From assembly GCA_027310565.1 (NCBI GenBank), contig DAIDAP010000036.1, forward strand, positions 26,896-90,895: a stretch of 64,000 nt of DNA, given 5' to 3'. The position numbers were made by a program, and so were the translations under genes. The DNA is from Chloroflexota bacterium. GTDB taxonomy: Bacteria; Chloroflexota; Limnocylindria; P2-11E. Each line of letters begins with the position of its first letter. Position 1 is the first letter of the stretch. The notes below the pieces were generated by a model. That model did not search any database. It was given only the letters and a program-made list of their open reading frames with translations, and was not told the DNA's origin. Shown here one piece after another: positions 31,868 through 40,980 of the stretch.

Positions 31868-32853
31868 CTCCGCTGGCGGCGGTCGCGGCCGCCGCGGCGC
31901 CCCCGACGGCGCTTGCGCCGGGCTCCGTCCTCGCCGACGGGGGTGGGGCGCTCCATGCGCGGCACCTCGTCGCCGCCGTAGGAGCCGACGCCGCGCGTGT
32001 GCGCGCCGACGCGCGAGAACTCGACGCCGAGCTCTTGCGCGGTGATCTCCGCCCGTCCGCCGGTCGCGAGCTCCACGACCACGGCCTCCTTCACGACGTT
32101 GGTGCCCTGGGTCACGGCGCAGCCGCTCGTGCCGCACTGTCCGCCCTGGCAGGAGGGGATGTGGAACACCTCGCCGACCTTCGGGAGCTTCCCCTTGACC
32201 TCCTGGTAGGTCTCGAGCTCGTAGATGAGGCAGCACTTGAGACGCCCGCACACGCCGGTGAGCTTGGCCTGGTTGAGCGGCAGGTCCTGCTCCTTCGCCA
32301 TGCGGATCGATATGTTCGAGAACTTGTCGAGCCAGCTCGAGCAGCAGAGCTCGCGCCCGCACGTCCCCACGCCGGTCATCACCTTCGTCTCGTCGCGCGC
32401 TCCCAGACGGCGAAGCTCGATGCGCGTGCCGAACCGTGCCGCGAACGCGTCGGTGAGCTCGGCGAGGTTGAGCCGGTCCTCGCTCTGCTGCGAGTAGAAG
32501 ACCGTGAGCGCGGTGCCGTCGAACTGCCAGTCGCAGCCGAGCACCTTCAGCGGGAGCCCGCGCTCGCGCACCATCCCCGCCGCCGTGACCGCGGCCTCGG
32601 CCTCCATCCGCTTGCGTCTGTTGATCTCGAGCACGTCCGACGCGGTCGCCTTGCGCTCGACGACGCCGAGCGGCATGTCGACCTGCACGAGCGGCGAGTC
32701 GGTGGGGAGGATCTGGATCCGGGCGGCGTCGAGGCCGACCTCGGTGCGCACTATGACCCACTGGTTGATCGTGAAGTCGCCGATCTGACCGGGCTCGAAG
32801 AAGTACATGCGGCCTGCCTTCGCGAAGCGGACGCCGACGACCGTGCGCATCAT
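31864..32853 (-). CDS. PSP1-domain protein (RicT/YaaT family)
   Basis: VGVRFAKAGRMYFFEPG, GVGTCGRELCCSSWL, MAKEQDLPLNQAKLTGVCGRLKCCLIYE. Confidence 0.95.
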   Translation of the reverse strand: MMRTVVGVRFAKAGRMYFFEPGQIGDFTINQWVIVRTEVGLDAARIQILPTDSPLVQVDMPLGVVERKATASDVLEINRRKRMEAEAAVTAAGMVRERGLPLKVLGCDWQFDGTALTVFYSQQSEDRLNLAELTDAFAARFGTRIELRRLGARDETKVMTGVGTCGRELCCSSWLDKFSNISIRMAKEQDLPLNQAKLTGVCGRLKCCLIYELETYQEVKGKLPKVGEVFHIPSCQGGQCGTSGCAVTQGTNVVKEAVVVELATGGRAEITAQELGVEFSRVGAHTRGVGSYGGDEVPRMERPTPVGEDGARRKRRRGRRGGRDRRQRS

Positions 32854-33887
32854 GCGGCGGCCGCCAGGTCCGCGCGGTAGGGGAGCCGCAGCGCGAGCAG
32901 CTCCAGCAGCATGCGCGCGCTCACCGTCGTCTCGACGACGTCGCGCCGCCAGCGTTCGAACGCCTGCGCGAGGTCGACCAGCTCGCGTCCGCCGGTGCTG
33001 GCGGCGAGCTTCGCCGACTCGGCCGCGCGCTCGGGGCGCACGGCCCGCTCGGGCGCTCCCGCCGCGACGAAGGCGGCGTCGCGCAGCAGCTCGCCCCATT
33101 CGACGAGGCGGGTCTCGATCTGCGCGCTGCGCTTCTGCGTGTCGGTGCGCGACTCGGCGAGGTCGGCGGCCCACGCGAAGCGGTCGGTGAGCCGGCTGGC
33201 CACGAGCGTGTAGAACTCGCGCTCGAGCGCCCGCCGCGCCTCGCGCTCGGCCTCGTCGATCGCCAGCCGGATCGCGACACCCGGCTTCCCGGCGGCCGCC
33301 GCCGCGTAGCGCGCGGCGTCGGGGCCCAACCGCGCGACGAGCGCCGCCTCGATCTCGGCGCGCGGCACGGGGCGGAACGGGATCGGCTGCACGCGCGAGC
33401 GGATCGTGTCGAGGAGCCGCGAGGGCGTGGGGGTCACCAGGAGGAGACACGCGTGCGCCGGCGGCTCCTCGAGCGTCTTGAGCAGCGCCGTCTCGGCGTG
33501 CTCGGAGAGGTCGGCCGCGTCGTCGATGATCACGACGCGGGTGCGGCCCTCGAGCGGGCGCAGCGCGAGATCCTGCTGCATCGCGCGGACCTGCTCGATG
33601 CTGATGTTCTTGCGGTCGTCGCGCGTGCCGCTGTCCACCAGGCGCGTCACCTCGCGGACGTCCGGATGCAGGCCGCGCTCGATCTTCCGGCAGGCGACGC
33701 ATGCGCCGCAGCCGCCGCTCACGCGCGGCTCGCGATCGCAGTTGAGCGTCTGCGCGAGCCGGATCGCGACGGTGTGCTTGCCGATCGAGCGCGGTCCGCT
33801 GAGCTCGTACGCATGGGCAACGTCGCCACGGACCGCCTGGTCCCCGAGCCTGTCGAGGAGGCGACGCTGCCCGATGACATCTCGCAT
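32850..33887 (-). CDS. holB: DNA polymerase III subunit delta'
   Basis: VIGQRRLLDRL, GPRSIGKHTVA, CGACVACRKIERGLHPD, VVIIDDAADLSEHAETALLKTLEEPPA. Confidence 0.93.
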   Translation of the reverse strand: MRDVIGQRRLLDRLGDQAVRGDVAHAYELSGPRSIGKHTVAIRLAQTLNCDREPRVSGGCGACVACRKIERGLHPDVREVTRLVDSGTRDDRKNISIEQVRAMQQDLALRPLEGRTRVVIIDDAADLSEHAETALLKTLEEPPAHACLLLVTPTPSRLLDTIRSRVQPIPFRPVPRAEIEAALVARLGPDAARYAAAAAGKPGVAIRLAIDEAEREARRALEREFYTLVASRLTDRFAWAADLAESRTDTQKRSAQIETRLVEWGELLRDAAFVAAGAPERAVRPERAAESAKLAASTGGRELVDLAQAFERWRRDVVETTVSARMLLELLALRLPYRADLAAAA

Positions 33888-33913
33888 CGGGTCAGGGCGA
33901 TTCTATGCTCTCG

Positions 33914-33994
33914 CTAGCAGCAGGGCTCGTCGCTCTGCGGCGGGCAGCAGACGGGTGAGGGACAGCACGGCTGCGGGCAGCACGGCTCGCTCAT
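33914..33994 (-). CDS. 26-aa Cys/Pro-rich small protein MSEPCCPQPCCPSPVCCPPQSDEPCC
   Basis: Verified codon by codon; GAAAGGAGG Shine-Dalgarno 5 nt before ATG; ATG 14 nt after arsR stop. Confidence 0.75.
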   Translation of the reverse strand: MSEPCCPQPCCPSPVCCPPQSDEPCC

Positions 33995-34008
33995 CGGGGC
34001 CTCCTTTC

Positions 34009-34353
34009 TCAGCGCAGCGCGTCGACCAGACGCCGGATGTGCGCCGGGAGATGCGGCGTGAGACGGTAGTACGTCCAGATGCCGCGGCGCGTCGCCTCCA
34101 CCAGCCCGGCGTCGCGGAGCTTCCCGATGTGGTGCGAGATGGTCCCCTGCGTGAGGCCGAACGTCGCGGTGAAGTCGCAGACGCACGCCGGCTCGGTCGC
34201 CTCGCGCAGCGCGAGGACGATCTGCAGCCGCGTCGGATCGGCGAGCGCCCGGAGGACGGCCGCGAGCTCGCCGGCGCGCTCCGCGGGCAACTCGGGCTCG
34301 AGCGCGCAGCACACGCCACGCTCACGGTCCGGAAGGATCCGCGCCGCGCTCAT
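34009..34353 (-). CDS. arsR: ArsR-family arsenic-responsive regulator
   Basis: LRALADPTRLQIVLALREATEPACVCDFTATFGLTQGTISHHIGKLRDAGLV; divergent from arsM. Confidence 0.92.
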   Translation of the reverse strand: MSAARILPDRERGVCCALEPELPAERAGELAAVLRALADPTRLQIVLALREATEPACVCDFTATFGLTQGTISHHIGKLRDAGLVEATRRGIWTYYRLTPHLPAHIRRLVDALR

Positions 34354-34373
34354 CGCGGCGATCGTAGCAGACC

Positions 34374-34391
34374 CATTGACGACTATCAATG
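34374..34391. promoter_or_regulatory. Candidate ArsR operator CATTGA-CGACTA-TCAATG
   Basis: Perfect 6-6-6 inverted repeat between divergent arsR and arsM. Confidence 0.75.
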
Positions 34392-34442
34392 CGTTGTGGG
34401 AGCATGTGGCGGGCGCCGCCGGCGGCGCGCGGGAGGACGAAG

Positions 34443-35195
34443 ATGAGCGAACTCCAGGAGGCGGTGCGCGCGAGGTACGCCGAGCGCGCGCTGCGGATGG
34501 CGAAGACACCGGGGAGCTGTTGCGACGACGCGGGCTCGACCCGCGACGCCTACAGCGGCGAGGAGCTCGCGAGCGTCGGCCTCGGTCCCGCCGCGAGCCT
34601 CGGCTGCGGGAACCCGACCCTGCTCGCCGACCTCCGTCCCGGTGAGCGCGTGCTGGATCTGGGGTCCGGCGCGGGCGTCGACGTGCTGCTCTCCGCGCGC
34701 CGCGTGTCGCCCGGCGGGCACGCCTACGGCGTGGACATGACCGACGAGATGCTCGCGGTCGCGCGCGAGCACCAGCGCCGCGCGGGCATCGCGAACGCGT
34801 CGTTCCACAAGGGCACGATCGAGGCGCTGCCGCTCGACGACGCGAGCGTCGACGTCGTCATCTCGAACTGCGTCATCAACCTCGCGGCCGACAAGCGGGC
34901 GGTGCTCCGCGAGGCGTTCCGGGTGCTCCGGGATGGCGGACGCCTCGCGGTCGCCGACATGGTGGCGCTCGAGGAGCTGGCGCCGGCGGCGAAGCGGCGC
35001 CTCGACCTGTGGGCCGGCTGCGTCGCCGGGACGATCACGGTGGAGGAGTACGCCGCCGCGCTGCGTGAGGTCGGCTTCACGGACGTCGCGATCGAGGTGA
35101 CGCGCGAGGTCACGCTCGACGGCGTCGCCGGACGGATCGCGAGCGCCTACCTGAGGGCCCGCAAGCCGTCGCGGGACGTGACCGCCGCGGCGTAG
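34443..35195 (+). CDS. arsM: Arsenite S-adenosylmethionine methyltransferase
   Basis: LDLGSGAGVDVLLSARRV, YGVDMTDEML; conserved Cys sites GSCC, SLGCGNP, SNCVIN, WAGCVAG. Confidence 0.93.
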   Translation: MSELQEAVRARYAERALRMAKTPGSCCDDAGSTRDAYSGEELASVGLGPAASLGCGNPTLLADLRPGERVLDLGSGAGVDVLLSARRVSPGGHAYGVDMTDEMLAVAREHQRRAGIANASFHKGTIEALPLDDASVDVVISNCVINLAADKRAVLREAFRVLRDGGRLAVADMVALEELAPAAKRRLDLWAGCVAGTITVEEYAAALREVGFTDVAIEVTREVTLDGVAGRIASAYLRARKPSRDVTAAA

Positions 35196-36238
35196 ACCGC
35201 CTCGGTCCGGCGCGCGACCGCGGGCCAGCTGAACTCGGCGCGCGCGCGCTCGCGGCCGGCCGCTCCCATGCGCCGCGCGCCGTCCGGATCGGCGAGCAGC
35301 GCGAGGACCGCATCCGCGATCGCGCGCGGCTCGTTCCGCGCGTGCAGCCCGTCCACGCCTTCGCGCACGACCTCGCGCAGCGGCGGGATGTCGCCGGCGA
35401 CCACCGGCAGGCCGGCGGTCCACGCCTCGAGGTAGGCGTGGCCGAACGTCTCGTGCTCGCTCGGCATGGCGAAGATCGTCGCCCGCGCGAACGCCTCGGC
35501 CTTCTCGCGCTCGCTCACCACGCCGCGCTCGATCCAGCGGGGATCCGCACGCGGCCTGGCGAGGCGCGCGCTCCACGCCGGCTGGCCGATCGCGACGAAC
35601 CGCGCGTCGGGCCGCTCCCGCCATACCAGCGGCGCCGCGTCGCGCAGCGCGTGGTATCCCTTGTAGCGCTCCTTCCGCCCGACGAAGAGCACCGTCGCGG
35701 GCTCGCGCGGCACGTCCGGCAGCGCCGCGAGGTTCGGCCCGATCCCGGTGACGTGGACCCGCGCCACGCCGCGCGCGCGGTACCACGCCGCCTCCCACTC
35801 GGTCAGCGCGATGAGCGCGTCGTCGCGCCGGTACCGCGCGAGGTCGGCCCGCCCGCCGCCGGAGAAGGGCTGCCCCGGATGGACCAGGGGCGTCTCCACG
35901 AACGCGGCGCCGGCGGCTCGGGCCGCCGATGCGAGCTCGCCCGCCCACTCGCGCGCCAGCGAGTGCACGACGTCCGCGCCGGCGACGACGCGCCGCAGGT
36001 CGTCCGCGCGCACCAGCGTGGTCGGCAGGAGCGCGTCGACGGCCGCGCCCAGCCTGCCCCCGCGTACGTCGAGGAGGGTCAGGCCGCCGGCGTCCATGCC
36101 GGCGCGCCGCCAGGGCGGGCGCATGCCGACGAGCGTGACGTCGTGACCGAGCGCGCGCAGCTCGCGTTCGAGCGCGCGCGCGAAGGTCTCGGAGCCGCCG
36201 ACGGTCGAGACGAGCTTCTTCGCGACGACGACGCGCAA
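35147..36238 (-). CDS. GT4 glycosyltransferase
   Basis: TVGGSETFARALERELRALGHDV, FVGRKERYKGYHAL, SEHETFGHAYLEAWTAGLPVVAGDIPPLREVV. Confidence 0.9.
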   Translation of the reverse strand: MRVVVAKKLVSTVGGSETFARALERELRALGHDVTLVGMRPPWRRAGMDAGGLTLLDVRGGRLGAAVDALLPTTLVRADDLRRVVAGADVVHSLAREWAGELASAARAAGAAFVETPLVHPGQPFSGGGRADLARYRRDDALIALTEWEAAWYRARGVARVHVTGIGPNLAALPDVPREPATVLFVGRKERYKGYHALRDAAPLVWRERPDARFVAIGQPAWSARLARPRADPRWIERGVVSEREKAEAFARATIFAMPSEHETFGHAYLEAWTAGLPVVAGDIPPLREVVREGVDGLHARNEPRAIADAVLALLADPDGARRMGAAGRERARAEFSWPAVARRTEAVYAAAVTSRDGLRALR

Positions 36239-36245
36239 GACGCCG

Positions 36246-37391
36246 CTACGCCAACGCCTCGTCGGCGCTGATGTGCGCGGCCGCGGCGCGCTCGTACGCG
36301 GACTCGACGCGGTCCATGACGCGCTCCCAGTCCCATCGTTCGGCGGTCTTCGCCGCGCCCGCGCGGCCCATGCGCGCGCGCAGGTCCGCGTCGTCGAGGA
36401 GCACGGCGATCGCGTCGGCGATCTCGCCGACGCGCTGCCGCACGACGAAGCCGTCCTCGCCGTGCGCGATCACCTCACGCAGCGGCGGGATGTCGCCGCC
36501 GATCACGGGCCTCTCGTGCAGCCAGGCCTCGAGGTAGCCGATGCCGAAGGTCTCGTGGAGCGAGGGCATCGCGTACAGCGAGCATGCGTCGAACGCCGCC
36601 GCCTTCTCGGCGTTCGTGGCGCGCTCGATCGGGATGATCCGCTCGTCGGTGTGGCGTGCGAACTCGTCCACGACCGAGCCGTAGAAGCCGGCGAGTCCGA
36701 TGAACACGAAGCGCGTCTCGGGGTGGCGCTGCCACACGCGCTCCGCGGCGTCCAGCAGGTGGACGAAGCCCTTGTAGCGCTCGCGCCGTCCCACGTAGAG
36801 GACGACGGGCGCGTCCGGCGGGATGCGGTGCCTGCGCCGGAAGTCGTGGCCGTCGGTCGATCGGGTCGCGTTCGGGCCCATGCCCGTCGTGACGACGCGG
36901 TAGGGATCGATCCCGTACGAGGCGTACCAGCCGCGCTCCCACTCGGTCATCGTCGTGATCGCGGTCGCGCGGCGGTACCGCTCGAAGTCCGACGGGAGGT
37001 CTCCGCCGTGGAACTGGCCGGGGTGCGCGAGCGGCGTCAGCACCACCGGGACGTCGAGTGCCTCGCCCACGCGGAGCGAGCTGTCGAGGTACTCCCGGCC
37101 GACGTTGTGGATGAGATCGCGGTCCCCCGCGTGGCGCTCGAGCTCGGACGTCGGCATGAGGTCGACGAGCGTGGACGCGTCGACGAAGAGCCCGAAGATG
37201 CCGCCGCGCGGCTTGACCTGGACGACGTCCACGCCGCTCCGGGTCGTGAACCTGGTGCGCTCGTCGAACGCCTGCGTGCAGACCACGCGAACGTCGTGGC
37301 CGCGTGCTGCGAGGCGTGTCGCGAACTGGTAGGCGAGGCTCTCGGACCCGCCCATGGGCGCGAACGTTCGCTTGGTGAACAGGATCCGCAT
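36246..37391 (-). CDS. GT4 glycosyltransferase (tandem paralogue)
   Basis: MGGSESLAYQFATRLAARGHDV, YVGRRERYKGFVHLLDA, LHETFGIGYLEAWLHERPVIGGDIPPLREVI. Confidence 0.9.
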   Translation of the reverse strand: MRILFTKRTFAPMGGSESLAYQFATRLAARGHDVRVVCTQAFDERTRFTTRSGVDVVQVKPRGGIFGLFVDASTLVDLMPTSELERHAGDRDLIHNVGREYLDSSLRVGEALDVPVVLTPLAHPGQFHGGDLPSDFERYRRATAITTMTEWERGWYASYGIDPYRVVTTGMGPNATRSTDGHDFRRRHRIPPDAPVVLYVGRRERYKGFVHLLDAAERVWQRHPETRFVFIGLAGFYGSVVDEFARHTDERIIPIERATNAEKAAAFDACSLYAMPSLHETFGIGYLEAWLHERPVIGGDIPPLREVIAHGEDGFVVRQRVGEIADAIAVLLDDADLRARMGRAGAAKTAERWDWERVMDRVESAYERAAAAHISADEALA

Positions 37392-37434
37392 TGCCGCTCT
37401 CCTTAGCACGCGCCCTGCCGCCCGGCCGGCTCCG

Positions 37435-37621
37435 CCTAGTGTCGTGACCCGGAATACATGCGCAGCCGCATCGGTACCGGATCCGCCGATGCCTGTGTCG
37501 CCTTCGTCCGGACGCTCCTCACGTACCTGCGGCTACGCTCCGGCGCGTCCCTCCTCGGCTCCTTGGCCTCGGCGTCCCGGTACCGCGCGTCTGCACATGA
37601 CTTCCGGGTCACGACACTAGG
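37435..37621. mobile_element. MITE-like non-coding element, 187 bp, TIR 20/20
   Basis: CCTAGTGTCGTGACCCGGAA at 37435-37454 and its exact reverse complement at 37602-37621; imperfect extension through CATG-GCAG-GGTACCGG; TA/CTAG at both borders. Confidence 0.8.
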
Positions 37622-38144
37622 ACGCGGCCTCCTCGAGTCCGATGAACTTGGCCCAGGCGAGCTCGCCGCCGCGCACGTACGACGCGTAGAGGTACGTCGG
37701 CGTGGCCGGCGGGCGCCTCGGCGGGCGCAGGAGGACCATCTTCGATTCGGCGAGCGTTCGCCCGCCCTTGCGGTGGTTGCACGGGCGGCACGCCGCCACG
37801 ACGTTCTCCCAGGTGTGCTGTCCGCCGCGATGGCGGGGCATCACGTGGTCCAGCGTCAGGTCGTTGCCCCGCCTCCCGCAGTACTGGCAGGTGTGGTCGT
37901 CCCGCTGGAGGACCTCCCTGCGGGTCAGCTTCACGACCGGCCGCGGCCGCTTGATGTGGTAGGCGAGCCGGATGACCGACGGCGAGGCGAACGACAGCCG
38001 CTCGCTCGTCACGATGTGGCCGTTCTGCTCGATGACGGTCGCCTTCTGCTTCGTGAGCAGCACGACGGCGCGCCGGACGTTGCACACGTTCAGCGGCTGG
38101 TAGTCCGAGTTCAGCACCAGGACGTTCGCGTCGATGACCGCCAT
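37617..38144 (-). CDS. HNH endonuclease
   Basis: [45 protein letters not shown]. Confidence 0.95.
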   Translation of the reverse strand: MAVIDANVLVLNSDYQPLNVCNVRRAVVLLTKQKATVIEQNGHIVTSERLSFASPSVIRLAYHIKRPRPVVKLTRREVLQRDDHTCQYCGRRGNDLTLDHVMPRHRGGQHTWENVVAACRPCNHRKGGRTLAESKMVLLRPPRRPPATPTYLYASYVRGGELAWAKFIGLEEAAS

Positions 38145-38181
38145 GTACCGATTCTACGGGCCGCGCGGTACGATTGGGTCG

Positions 38182-39096
38182 ATGGCACCCTCCCAGAACG
38201 GCTCCGGCGGGCAGGCCCACACCGGCACCTGGACCCTCAAGACCGGGCTCGCGCAGATGCTCAAGGGCGGCGTGATCATGGACGTCGTCACGGCCGAGCA
38301 CGCGCGCATCGCCGAAGAGGCCGGCGCCGTGGCGGTGATGGCGCTCGAGCGCGTCCCCGCCGACATCCGCGCCTCCGGCGGCGTCGCGCGCATGAGCGAC
38401 CCCGAGAAGGTCCTCGAGATCATGGCCGCCGTCACCATCCCGGTGATGGCGAAGGCGCGCATCGGGCACTTCGTCGAGGCGCAGGTGCTCGAGGCGCTCG
38501 GCGTCGACTACGTCGACGAGAGCGAGGTCCTGACGCCTGCCGACGAGCAGTTCCACATCGACAAGCACGCGTTCAAGGTCCCGTTCGTGTGCGGCGCGCG
38601 TGACCTGGGCGAGGCGCTCCGCCGGATCAACGAGGGGGCGGCGATGATCCGCAGCAAGGGTGAGGCCGGCACCGGCAACGTCGTCGAAGCCGTTCGCCAC
38701 CTGCGCGCGATCACGTCGCAGCTCCGCGCGCTCGCCGACATGGACGAGGCGGCGCTCGCGGAGAGGGCGTCCGAATACCGGGTCCCGGTCGACCTGGTGA
38801 AGCGCGTCGCGCAGGCACGCAAGCTGCCGGTCGTGCTGTTCTGCGCGGGCGGCATCGCGACTCCCGCGGACGCCGCGCTCATGATGCAGCTCGGCGCGGA
38901 GGGGAACTTCGTCGGCTCGGGCATCTTCAAGTCCGCGGAGCCGGCGCGTCGCGCGAAGGCGATCGTCGAAGCGACGACGCATTACACCGACGCGAAGCTC
39001 GTCGCCGAGGTCTCGCGCGGGCTCGGCGAGCCGATGCGCGGCATGTCGCTCGAGACGATCCCGCCCGCCGAACGTCTTGCCGTCCGCGGCTGGTGA
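38182..39096 (+). CDS. pdxS: Pyridoxal 5'-phosphate synthase lyase subunit PdxS
   Basis: [52 protein letters not shown]. Confidence 0.98.
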   Translation: MAPSQNGSGGQAHTGTWTLKTGLAQMLKGGVIMDVVTAEHARIAEEAGAVAVMALERVPADIRASGGVARMSDPEKVLEIMAAVTIPVMAKARIGHFVEAQVLEALGVDYVDESEVLTPADEQFHIDKHAFKVPFVCGARDLGEALRRINEGAAMIRSKGEAGTGNVVEAVRHLRAITSQLRALADMDEAALAERASEYRVPVDLVKRVAQARKLPVVLFCAGGIATPADAALMMQLGAEGNFVGSGIFKSAEPARRAKAIVEATTHYTDAKLVAEVSRGLGEPMRGMSLETIPPAERLAVRGW

Positions 39097-39685
39097 CCCG
39101 AAGAGCCGACCGGCCCGCGTAGGCGTCCTCGGCCTCCAGGGCGATTTCGCCGAGCACCTCCGGACGCTCACGCGCCTCGGCGCGGAGGCGATCGACGTGC
39201 GCCGTCCCGAGCAGCTCGACGAGATCGACGCCCTCATCATCCCCGGCGGCGAGAGTACGACGATCGGCAAGCTCGCCGAGCGCTACGCGTTCATCCCGAA
39301 GCTGCGCGAGCGCGTCGCGGCGGGCATGCCGGTGTGGGGCACGTGCGCGGGCGCGATCTTCCTCGCGAAGGACGTCCCCGGGCACCCGCACCCCCTCGCG
39401 GCGGTCATGGACATCACCGTCGAGCGCAACGCGTTCGGCCGCCAGATCGATTCGTTCGAGGCCGACATCGACGTGCGCGGCATGGGCGGCGGTCCGTTCC
39501 ACGCGGTGTTCATCCGCGCGCCGAAGATCAGGGCGACCGGACGGGACGTCGACGTGCTCGCGACGCTGCCCGACGGCGCCGTCGTCGCCGTGCGCGAGGG
39601 CGCGCTCCTCGCGACGTCGTTCCACCCGGAGCTCACCAGCGACGACCGGTTCCACCGCTACTTCCTCGCGATGGGGAGGCGCTGA
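39077..39685 (+). CDS. pdxT: Pyridoxal 5'-phosphate synthase glutaminase subunit PdxT
   Basis: [37 protein letters not shown]. Confidence 0.97.
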   Translation: MPSAAGDPKSRPARVGVLGLQGDFAEHLRTLTRLGAEAIDVRRPEQLDEIDALIIPGGESTTIGKLAERYAFIPKLRERVAAGMPVWGTCAGAIFLAKDVPGHPHPLAAVMDITVERNAFGRQIDSFEADIDVRGMGGGPFHAVFIRAPKIRATGRDVDVLATLPDGAVVAVREGALLATSFHPELTSDDRFHRYFLAMGRR

Positions 39686-40671
39686 TGCCGGCGCGCGCCG
39701 CGACGCCGTTCGACGCGCCGCGCATCTCCGCGCTCCTCGAGCGGTCGCTGCGCTCGCCGGAGAGCGTGGTCGCCTCCGCCCTGCCGGCGCCGTTCGCGGG
39801 CGGCGCCGTCCCGGGGCTGCGCGCGCTGGGGCTCGGCATCTTCGGGCTCGCGGGCGGCCGCCTGCGTGTCTACCTCGACGAGGTGCGCGGACAGCTGCGC
39901 AGCGTCGCGCTGGTGTACGGCGGGAGGCGCGCGGAGTGGGTGATCCTCATGCTCGCCTCGCTGCCCGAGCCCGGCGGCGCGGACAGCGCGTTCCGGCTCC
40001 TCTCCGGCGTCAGCGGCGCGGCGGCGCGCGCGGGCATGCATCGCCTGTTCGCCGCGGCGCCCGACGACGCGATGCCGCGCGAGACCTTCTTCCAGACCGG
40101 CTTCTACTCGTACACGCGCGAGACCTGGTACGCCGCGAGCGGCATGCGCCTCGCGCCGGCGCGCCGCGAGGGCTGGCGCGCCGCGACGGGGACCGACGCG
40201 CACGACCTGTTCCGCTTCTACACGGCGACGACGCCGCACGCGGTCCAGCGTGCGGAGCAGCTCTCGGTGCCCGACTTCGACCTCTCGCGCCGCGGCGGCG
40301 CGTACGATCCGCCGCACCTCAGCGGTGGCAACCCGCTCGCGATGCGCCGCGCGCTCGCGCTCGTGGACGGGGACGAGCGGACGACGCGCGCGGTCGCCCT
40401 CGCGTTCGCGGGCCGCGAGCGCCACCCGCACGTCGTGAAGGTGCGCACGCGCGAGGGCGACGTGGACCTGGCGCGCGACCTCGTGCGCGCGAGCGTGCGC
40501 GCGCTTGAGCCAGACCGCCCCGTCGCCGCACCGGTGCGCTCGTACGAGGAGCACGTCGGCCGTGCGCTGCTCGCGGAGGGCTTCCGCGACCTCGCGACCA
40601 CGATGCTCTTCGTCAAGGAGCTGGCCGTTCGCGTCGAGGAGCCGGCGTTCGCGCCCGCGGTGGTCCGCTAG
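39685..40671 (+). CDS. Hypothetical, possible GNAT-like acyltransferase
   Basis: ATG overlaps pdxT stop (TGATG); AATPFDAPRISALLERSLR and EEHVGRALLAEGFRDLATTMLFVKELAV. Confidence 0.6.
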   Translation: MPARAATPFDAPRISALLERSLRSPESVVASALPAPFAGGAVPGLRALGLGIFGLAGGRLRVYLDEVRGQLRSVALVYGGRRAEWVILMLASLPEPGGADSAFRLLSGVSGAAARAGMHRLFAAAPDDAMPRETFFQTGFYSYTRETWYAASGMRLAPARREGWRAATGTDAHDLFRFYTATTPHAVQRAEQLSVPDFDLSRRGGAYDPPHLSGGNPLAMRRALALVDGDERTTRAVALAFAGRERHPHVVKVRTREGDVDLARDLVRASVRALEPDRPVAAPVRSYEEHVGRALLAEGFRDLATTMLFVKELAVRVEEPAFAPAVVR

Positions 40672-40683
40672 CGTCAGGAGGCT

Positions 40684-40980
40684 CTAGCCGCCCGCGATCG
40701 CGCCCAGCACGATGAACGGCTCCTCGCCACGGCCGACCGCGGACGGCAGCGGCGCATCCGGAGGATCGTGCGTGAGGTCCTGCTCGCACGCGAAGAAGCG
40801 CAGGAAGGGCCGGCGCCGCTGGGTCGTGTGGTCGCGGATCGTGCCACGCAGCATCGGATAGGCGGCCTCGAGCGCGTCGAGCACGGAGCGCTGCGTCACC
40901 GCGCCGTCGACGCGGAGCGTGACCTCGCTCGCCACGCCCGCCAGGGTGCGCAGATGGTGCGGAAGGACCACGCGGATCAC
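40684..40980 (-). CDS. MoaD/ThiS-like ubiquitin-fold protein ending in Gly-Gly
   Basis: [45 protein letters not shown]...[10 protein letters not shown]. Confidence 0.8.
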   Translation of the reverse strand: MIRVVLPHHLRTLAGVASEVTLRVDGAVTQRSVLDALEAAYPMLRGTIRDHTTQRRRPFLRFFACEQDLTHDPPDAPLPSAVGRGEEPFIVLGAIAGG

